From Eopsaltria australis (taxonomy: Eukaryota; Chordata; Aves; Passeriformes; Petroicidae): DNA of 64,000 nucleotides. Positions 57,865 through 64,000 of the stretch are shown in pieces. Both the position numbers and the translations under genes were made by a program. Under the pieces are notes generated by a model, which ran no database searches, was not told the origin of the DNA, and saw only the letters and a list, made by a program, of their open reading frames with translations. Where the stretch lies: positions 1 to 64,000 of the forward strand of contig JAVTVJ010001214.1 of assembly GCA_034509425.1 (NCBI GenBank), given 5' to 3'. How positions within the stretch are numbered: position 1 is the first letter of the stretch; every line of letters starts with the position of its first letter.

Positions 57865-58205
57865 GGATTGCTCCCAAAATCCCATCCATCTCTGCCCTCC
57901 GGCACTCGGAAGCCATTCCCTGGCTCCTGTCCCTCCATGCCTTGTCCCCAGTCCCTCTCCAGCTCTCCTGGAGCCCCTTCAGGCCCTGCAAGGGGCTCTG
58001 AGCTCTCCCTGGATCCTTCTCCTCTCCAGGTGAGCACCCCCAGCTCTCCCAGCCTGGCTCCAGAGCAGAGGGGCTCCAGCCCTGGAGCAGCTCCGGGGCC
58101 TCCTCTGGGCTCTCTGCAGCAGCTCCAGGTCCCTGTGCTGTTGGAATGCCCAGGGCTGGGGCAGCTCTGCAGGTGGGCTCTCACCTGAGCACAGGGGCAG
58201 AATCC
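57865..58205 (-). mobile_element. CR1 LINE fragment lacking its 3' end
   Basis: Antisense; begins within the element near CATCTCTGCCCTCCGGCACT and matches the 5' part of the 57010-57548 copy in inverted orientation. Confidence 0.9.
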
Positions 58206-58720
58206 CCCCTTTCCTGCTGTGGGATCAGCCCATCATACGAGGGGTTTCACGGCCAGGGCATGCCCAGCCTCTCACCCACCGACACCCCAAGTGCTCCCTA
58301 GCGCTGCTCTCGCTCTGCTCGTTCCCAGCCTGGATCCATCCCGGGGTTTGTTCCGACCCCGTGTAGCACCAGCGCTCGGTCCCGTTAAACCCTACGAGAT
58401 CCTCGCTCCTGGAGCGTGTCCATCCCCGGGGGCCGCGAATCGAACCCAAAACCTCACAAAATAAACCCAACTCCGGGGCCGCGCGGTGACGTCACCCGCG
58501 CCCCTCCCCGCCCCGGTGACGTCACAGCGGCGTGCGCGCGCGCCCCCGCCGGGCCTGCGCGGTGCGTGAGGGGAGGGCGGAGGGGGGGGGGGCAGAGGCG
58601 GCGCGCGCAGCCTCGGCAGCGCCTCTGAGGAGCGGCCGCGAGCCCGGGGCGAGAACCGGGAAGGGCCGGCAGGAACCGGGGCCCATCGAGCCGAGCGGAG
58701 CCGGGCCGAGCGCGGGGGTT

Positions 58721-58750
58721 ATGAGGGCGGGCGCCGCCGCCTCCCCGTGA
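58721..58750 (+). other. Short upstream ORF in RAB10 leader
   Basis: ATG at 58721 is followed by eight codons and TGA at 58748-58750, giving a nine-residue frame that ends 217 bases before the RAB10 ATG. Whether it is transcribed depends on the start site. Confidence 0.4.
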
Positions 58751-58810
58751 GGAGCCGCGGGCGCGGGGAGCGCGCGAGGCCGCCCCGCCACAGGAAGCCA
58801 TTTTGTGGGC

Positions 58811-58883
58811 CCCCTCCTCCTCCTCCTCCTCGCTCTCGCTCTCGTCCTCTTCCTCCTCCTCCTCCTCCTCCTCTTCGTCCTCC
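58811..58883 (+). repeat. Polypyrimidine (CCT)n tract in RAB10 leader
   Basis: Mostly uninterrupted TCC/CTC triplets with a short CGCTCT insert, ending about 85 bases before the RAB10 ATG. The transcript would carry a long pyrimidine tract. Confidence 0.85.
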
Positions 58884-58967
58884 GCCGTCGCCGCCGCCCT
58901 CGGGAGCGGCCGGGCCCGGTGAAGGAGGCGGCGAGGAGGGGCGGCGGCGGCCGCCGCGCCCTCCCCC

Positions 58968-59094
58968 ATGGCGAAGAAAACCTACGACCTGCTCTTCAAG
59001 CTGCTGCTCATCGGGGACTCGGGGGTCGGCAAGACCTGCGTCCTCTTCCGCTTCTCCGACGATGCCTTCAACACCACCTTCATCTCCACCATTG
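58968..59094 (+). CDS. RAB10: RAB10 coding exon 1 (P-loop and start of switch I)
   Basis: ATG at 58968 opens [20 protein letters not shown], then [20 protein letters not shown] and TI plus one base, ending at the donor GTCAGT (59095-59100). Length is 127 bp, so the intron is in phase 1. The P-loop GDSGVGKT is at residues 16-23, and the switch I region runs into FNTTFISTI; the DFKIKT segment expected next is in exon 2, outside the window. The 42 complete residues look identical to human RAB10 as I remember it. RAB8 and RAB13 differ in this segment (for example around [10 protein letters not shown]). The base at -3 is C, so the start context is moderate. Confidence 0.97.
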
Positions 59095-61591
59095 GTCAGT
59101 GCTTTTCCGCCCGGGGGGGATGCGGACCCCCGGTTCCCACCGCCGTACCCCCCCCAGCTCTGTTCCTGTGTCATCCCCGGGGACCCTCGGTGTCCCCCCC
59201 AGCCGCGTTATTGTGTCACCCCCCAGGGATCCCCTGTATTATCTCCAGCCCCCCAGGGACCCCCTGTGTCACCCATCAGAGACTCCCAACCCCGTTTGTG
59301 TCACCCCCGAGCCCCTCTCCTGTGTCCCCCCCAGGACCTTCCTGTGTCACTGCTCAAGACCCCCTCGTGTTCCCCCTTTCCCCGTGCTGTCCCCCGGGCC
59401 TGCCCGCGGAGCCGCCCCGGTGCCGCCCGACGCCGCCTCGCCCCCGCTGCAGGGCAGGGTGGGTTCGGTTCCTCCCTCCCCGCAGCTCCCTGGGCGCTGG
59501 GTGACCCTGAGCGACCCTCGCTGTCCCCCCCGCGGGGGCTGCGCTGGCAGCTCGTCCCCCACGCCCCGTGCCAGCCGCCGGAGCCCACCTGGCCCCTTCC
59601 ATCAGCGTTAATCCCCGTCCCTGCGGGCGCCGGGGCGCTGCGGTCCCCGGGCCCGTGTTTGCGCCGTTATCGATGTGGCTCAGAAGCGATCGCGCTCGTG
59701 GGTGGGGTCTGTTTTCTCGCCCAACAAAGCTGTCCTTCCCCCCCCTTGGCTGGGCTCCTGGCAAAGCTGACTCCGGCCCTTCCTCGCCGAGCAGCTCCTG
59801 AGCAAGGTAGAGCTGCTGTGACATCATGAAAAGAAGGATGTGTCTTTGCTTTTTCCGTGCAATCTGTGCCATGGGACAGGCCTGGTACTCGGTATCCATC
59901 CATCCATCCCAGGATTTTGTTGGCCTTCTCCTGAACATCTTGTTTTGCAGATGAAGAGTTCAGGTCGGCAGCTTCTCACCTTTTTGGTGACTGTCTGGAA
60001 ATTAAGGATGATTCTCATCTCAGCTTTCTTGCAGCACCCACTGGTGTAACACGTGCAGATCCCCACATCTGGATAAAAAAGAAAATTATTTTGAGGGGTT
60101 TGAACTGGATCTGACTTTTGTGTTTGCTATAAATCCCTTAAATCACTGGCCGTGCAGCTGTCCAGTGGGGGAACGTGGAGTGTCAGTGTAGATCTTAGTG
60201 CTGGGTATGAGCTCACCCCTGTGCACTTCCTCATCCGTGTTGAAACATCACCCAAAAATTGCACCTCGGACTATAACACGTAAAAATACTGTCTTAAGCA
60301 AGGCTTGGGAAATTTAAAGTGAAAAAAAAAGTATCTTTGTGACAACTTAGCATCAAGAAAGTCATTGCCTGACACCTTGTAGGGCCTCAACTCAGCGTTT
60401 AGCTGATTTTGTGGGGGGACTGTGTGACAATTGTTGATGTTGTCCCTTCCCATGGCATCCCCTGGCTCTGGGAGGCCACATGGGTTTGCTGCTGTGGCCA
60501 GGGTGTATTTTGGCACTGCTTGGCAGATCCTCGCTGGGATCACATGGCATTCCTTGCCTTTGGAGCTCGGTGGGAAGGTTTATTTCAATTCCCAAAGTTA
60601 AAAATAGTCAACGTCATAGTTAAGGAGTCAGCGGGCACACAGTGGCTCCTGCTCCAGACAACTTGTGCTTTTAATAATGAGTGATCCTGCAGTTTTGGGG
60701 CCTTCAAGAGGAGTATCACCAAGTTGAGTAGGAAGTGTGCACGTGGAGGTTTTGGAAGTGTTTCTCAGCCAGTGGGACCTGTGGCTGTTTGTTTCTGGAG
60801 TTGTTTTATTCCCTGAACTCTGAGCTGAGCTTCGGGTGGTGGTGACTATGGACACCCATTGGTTACTATTTGGTGTGTCAGGTTTGTGTCTTCACAGTGG
60901 CATTTGGTAGGTTTTGGGGTATAAATGGATTTTCTGTGTGGTGTTTATCTGCCCAAAGATGCCTTCAATGTGTTGTTTCCATAGTGCAGCTGTAATTTTA
61001 TGTGGAGAACTGGAGGGAAGTGTCCTGTGCAGGCAATCCAAGACAGACTCTCCATTAGCACCTTGGGAAAAACAGCCCATCCATGAGGGAAGAATCCAAA
61101 TACCTGAATCAACCAGATCTACTCAGTTCTCTCTGCATTAATTCCCAAGTGATGCAGCAATCAGGCTGAAAATGGGATTTCAAATTCCCAGCGGTGGCTG
61201 CAGCTCTCACCCTTCCCCAAGCTGGCCCTGCAGCAGCAGTGGCGATGCAGCAGCTTGGAAAGGCGCTTTCCATGGGGGTCCCTGCTGTGGGAAGTGCCAG
61301 CACAGCAGCCCTGCAGCTCTGGTTGGTTTTGCAGCTGGAAGAGCAGAGTTTCGGGGAAAACCTCTGACCTGTAGCAACAAGGAAATGTGGTTTGCAAAGC
61401 CCTTGTGTACACAGTGGGTGACGGGAGGTGACTGGATCCTTGGCTGGGGCTCTCCTGTGTTTGGATAACCCCAGCAGCTCTGATCCCTGGCTCTGGGTTT
61501 GCTCAGGGCTCCACCAACAGCCTGGGATAGTCCAGCATGTAAAATGTACCAGGGTGTTTGGTGGGGGCTGTAGGCAGGGGCTGGTCCATAG

Positions 61592-61880
61592 AGTTCTGGT
61601 GTGGGTGGGAAGGGACCTCAAAGCCCATCCAGTGTCACCCCTGCCATGGCAGGGACACCTCCCACTGTCCCAGGTGTCTCCAAGCCCCATCCAGCCTGGC
61701 CTTGGACACTGCCAGGGATCCAGGGGCAGCCCCAGCTTCTCTGGGCACCCTGTGCCAGGGCCTGCCCACCCTGCCAGGGAACAATTCCTGCCCAATATCC
61801 CATCTAACCGTGGCACTGGGAAGCCATTCCCTGGCTCCTGTCCCTCCATGCCTTGTCCAAAGTCCCTCTGAGCTCCTCTG
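61592..61880 (-). mobile_element. CR1 LINE 3' fragment in RAB10 intron 1
   Basis: Antisense; GTGTGGGTGGGAAGGGACCT to CCTGTCCCTCCATGCCTTGT. Confidence 0.9.
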
Positions 61881-63599
61881 TAGGTTCCCTTCAGGCACTG
61901 GAAGGCTCAGTCTTTAGTCTGTAAGGAAAAGAAAGACCCCAAGGAATATTGAAACTGGCCTCTCTCTAAGGAGGATGCATGGGGAAAAGGTTTTAATTCT
62001 CTAAAACCAAAGGCCTGTGTGCATATGTAAGGGAAGACACACTAATAAAGCATTTCTGCTTCACGTTAGTAACTTCTATTCACTTCACATTTCATCTTTG
62101 CACATTGATTATTCCTGATCCGTGATGGCTGCTGGGGTGTAACTTACTGTCCCTGTAATGTGACATACTCTCACTTTGACTTTGAGTCACTTCAATCTAA
62201 TATTTCCTGCTAAAGCAGCAGTTAAGCTTCTGGATGTGCTGAGGTGCCAGCGTGAGTGATTTCATTGCCCCATCTCAGGCACTATAAATATTCCAGATGG
62301 CATTTCTGCAAGAAATCCCAGAGTCATTGTAACCTCCCTGGAGAGGGCAGGGCCTCAGCCTCCAGCACTCCCTGCTGCTCGCAGGTACAGAAGGAATAAA
62401 TCTTGGAAGGCTCAGTTCATCACAAACCATTTTGAATTTTAACTGTTCTTCAGCGATTTTCCGGTGGTAAAATCATTTTTATGGTATTTGGTTTTGAGAA
62501 TTGTGGTGACTTCTGAGTTGGGAGAGGAGTCAGTGAGTGGGTGCAGCTGTCCCTGTGGCAGTGGTGCTGCTCCTTGGTGCTCCTCTTCATTTTAGTGCTT
62601 TCCCTGCTGCCACTACCAGCAGATTGTCTTTATTTTGAACGTTAAAAATGTTAGGATAACTCCCAGTCAGTCTGTCCTTGAGATCTTAATTTTTAATATC
62701 TTTTTACTAGCATTCAGTGTGTCAGGTTGTTGGTGGTTTGAAGCGAGCTGTGGATGAGGGACCTGTAGGAGCTGTGCACACTTTGTGGAGCTCCCAGGTT
62801 CCTACCTGGGAACAGGTAGGGAGGGAGGCGCTTCTGGCCAGCATGACTGCTGGAAAACTTGAATGCCAGAACTGAGCCTGAGCATGTAATCACTGTTGTC
62901 TGACTAAGTCCAATGCAAATGAAGATGAGTCACAAAAAATGTTTTCCCATGAAATCTCTAGTACAGCTCAGGAGAACAAAGGGTGTGTGAGCATTGGGAG
63001 ATTCCCCCCAGTGCTCCTGATGGAGGTAAAACTTCCCTGGATCTTAACCTGTCCTGGAGGTGCAGCTGTATCCTGTATTCCTGACCTTTACTCACCTGGC
63101 TGCAAATCTACAAATCCTCAGATAAAAACCAGTGATTTATGAGGTTTTTTTTTTTTATTTTGGACACAACCAAAGCCATGCTGGGGTCGTGCAAAACTGT
63201 TATTTTAAACGTGAGAGTATAGGAAAACTACTTGGATGAAAGTATTATTTTTTAAATTATTTCTTTTGCCTTTATTAGAAGTGGGTTTGAGTTGGAACCA
63301 CTTCATATTGGCACATTTAAGCAGTGAAGTTTTTAAAAATTTGTCCTCAGGAGTCCTCAAGTAATAAATCCAAGTTTGTTTGTGCATCCTGGGAGGATTT
63401 GTTTACTCAGGATTGTGATATATTTGTTGAAAGGAAGGATCCCCAGATAGAGAATGGGGAAAAGCTTAGCACATTTTGGGAAACAAAGGGTGGTTTGAAT
63501 GGTGAAGATGCTGTTCCTGTGCAGGGGTTACAATGAAACAACTAGTTTCAGGATTCAAATGAAAAGGGGGTTACTATAACAGTTGGAAGTGCTGGCTTG

Positions 63600-63765
63600 C
63601 CTGTTCCCTGAAGTTGTGGATGTCCCATCCCTGGAAGTGTTCCAGGCCAGGCTGGACAGGACTTGGAGCAGCGTGGTCTGGTGGAAGATCCCTGTGCCCA
63701 AGGCAGGGGGTGAAATGGGATGAGCTTTAAGGTCCCTTCCAACCCAAAGCATCCCATGATGATAT
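63600..63765 (+). mobile_element. CR1 LINE 3' fragment in RAB10 intron 1
   Basis: Sense; GTTGTGGATGTCCCATCCCT to CCAACCCAAAGCATCCCATG. Less GC-rich than other copies and nearer the chicken-type CR1 consensus. Confidence 0.88.
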
Positions 63766-64000
63766 CCCTTTTTTGTATCCTCCCTAGAGCCCACAGGAGC
63801 AGCAGCAGCTGTGAGCTGTGTCCATGTTGTGCCCAGGCTATGGGCTCAGTCTGCTTCTGACTCCTGGCATGGAACAAGTGAATTAAACAAGGAAAAACCC
63901 CAATAGACCCCAGCAGCAAAGCTCCCCAATCCCAACTCCTGCTCAGTCATTTCCATGAACCCAGCAGGCAGCAGCAGAGGCCAAAGCCATTTCCACTTGG

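Larger units (their letters stand above)
58440..58967 (+). promoter_or_regulatory. RAB10: RAB10 CpG-island promoter and leader
   Basis: Very high CpG density. Two full CRE palindromes TGACGTCA lie at 58487-58494 and 58517-58524. A G-run is at 58582-58592, and a GCCATTTTG (YY1-type, opposite orientation) is near 58797. The first transcribed base is unknown but probably falls after the CRE pair. Confidence 0.75.
58440..64000 (+). other. RAB10: RAB10 gene, 5' portion (gene continues beyond right edge)
   Basis: One coding exon and the first part of intron 1 are present. RAB10 is a Rab8-family small GTPase acting in exocytic and recycling traffic (GLUT4 vesicles, basolateral sorting, ER shape) and is a LRRK2 substrate. 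The gene starts in a CpG island. The remaining exons lie to the right. Confidence 0.94.
59095..64000 (+). other. RAB10 intron 1 (5' part)
   Basis: Starts at donor GTCAGT. The first 600 bp are still GC-rich; then the sequence becomes AT-rich and mostly unique, apart from two CR1 fragments. No further RAB10 exon is present. Confidence 0.85.

Noticed and set aside
58420..58470. GGGTTCGATTCGC on the minus strand, like a tRNA B box
   Set aside because: No A box, anticodon arm or acceptor pairing could be found at the right distance.
58747..59829. A 360-codon Pro-rich open frame overlapping RAB10 exon 1
   Set aside because: It runs in a different frame from RAB10 through a CpG island and into the intron; no homology can be seen.

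Overview
The window is vertebrate nuclear DNA, most likely from a bird. Three genes can be read from exon sequence and splice sites: the 5' part of ASXL2 (minus strand), the whole of KIF3C (minus strand) and the first coding exon of RAB10 (plus strand). The same three genes are neighbours in this order and these orientations at human 2p23.3. A sauropsid, and most probably a bird, is inferred from about three dozen CR1-type LINE fragments, compact introns, GC-rich first exons, many minisatellites, and no mammalian SINEs that I could recognise.

Layout. Positions 1-7843 are ASXL2 intron 2 and consist largely of tandem arrays. ASXL2 coding exon 2 is 7844-7926. Intron 1 runs 7927-25637 with many CR1 copies and minisatellites. 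ASXL2 coding exon 1 is 25638-25694, inside a CpG-island promoter (about 25.2-26.2 kb). Positions 26.2-33.05 kb are intergenic with CR1 fragments. KIF3C occupies about 33.06-47.9 kb: a 3' UTR of about 3.5 kb, eight coding exons (36588-47728) whose phases all join into a 750-residue kinesin-2, and a CpG-island promoter. Positions 48.1-57.5 kb are intergenic (minisatellites, CR1). Two CpG-rich blocks (57.55-57.85 and 58.44-59.09 kb) lie upstream of and over RAB10 coding exon 1 (58968-59094). The rest of the window is RAB10 intron 1.

The genes do not form one pathway. ASXL2 is a chromatin-associated scaffold for the BAP1 H2A deubiquitinase, KIF3C is a microtubule motor, and RAB10 is a vesicle-trafficking GTPase. 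The grouping is conserved synteny, not an operon.

No wholly new biological system was found. The points most worth checking are: the short loop L11 in KIF3C where the mammalian protein has a Gly/Ser-rich insert; a large CA/TG inverted repeat in KIF3C intron 1; repeated YY1-type modules facing away from ASXL2; a CRE-rich, CTCF-like promoter block upstream of RAB10 bracketed by inverted CR1 fragments; and minisatellite arrays on both sides of ASXL2 exon 2. Most long open frames in the window are artefacts of repeats or of GC-rich antisense sequence. Exon boundaries come from reading splice sites and matching remembered human proteins. Transcription starts, UTR limits and repeat borders are approximate.
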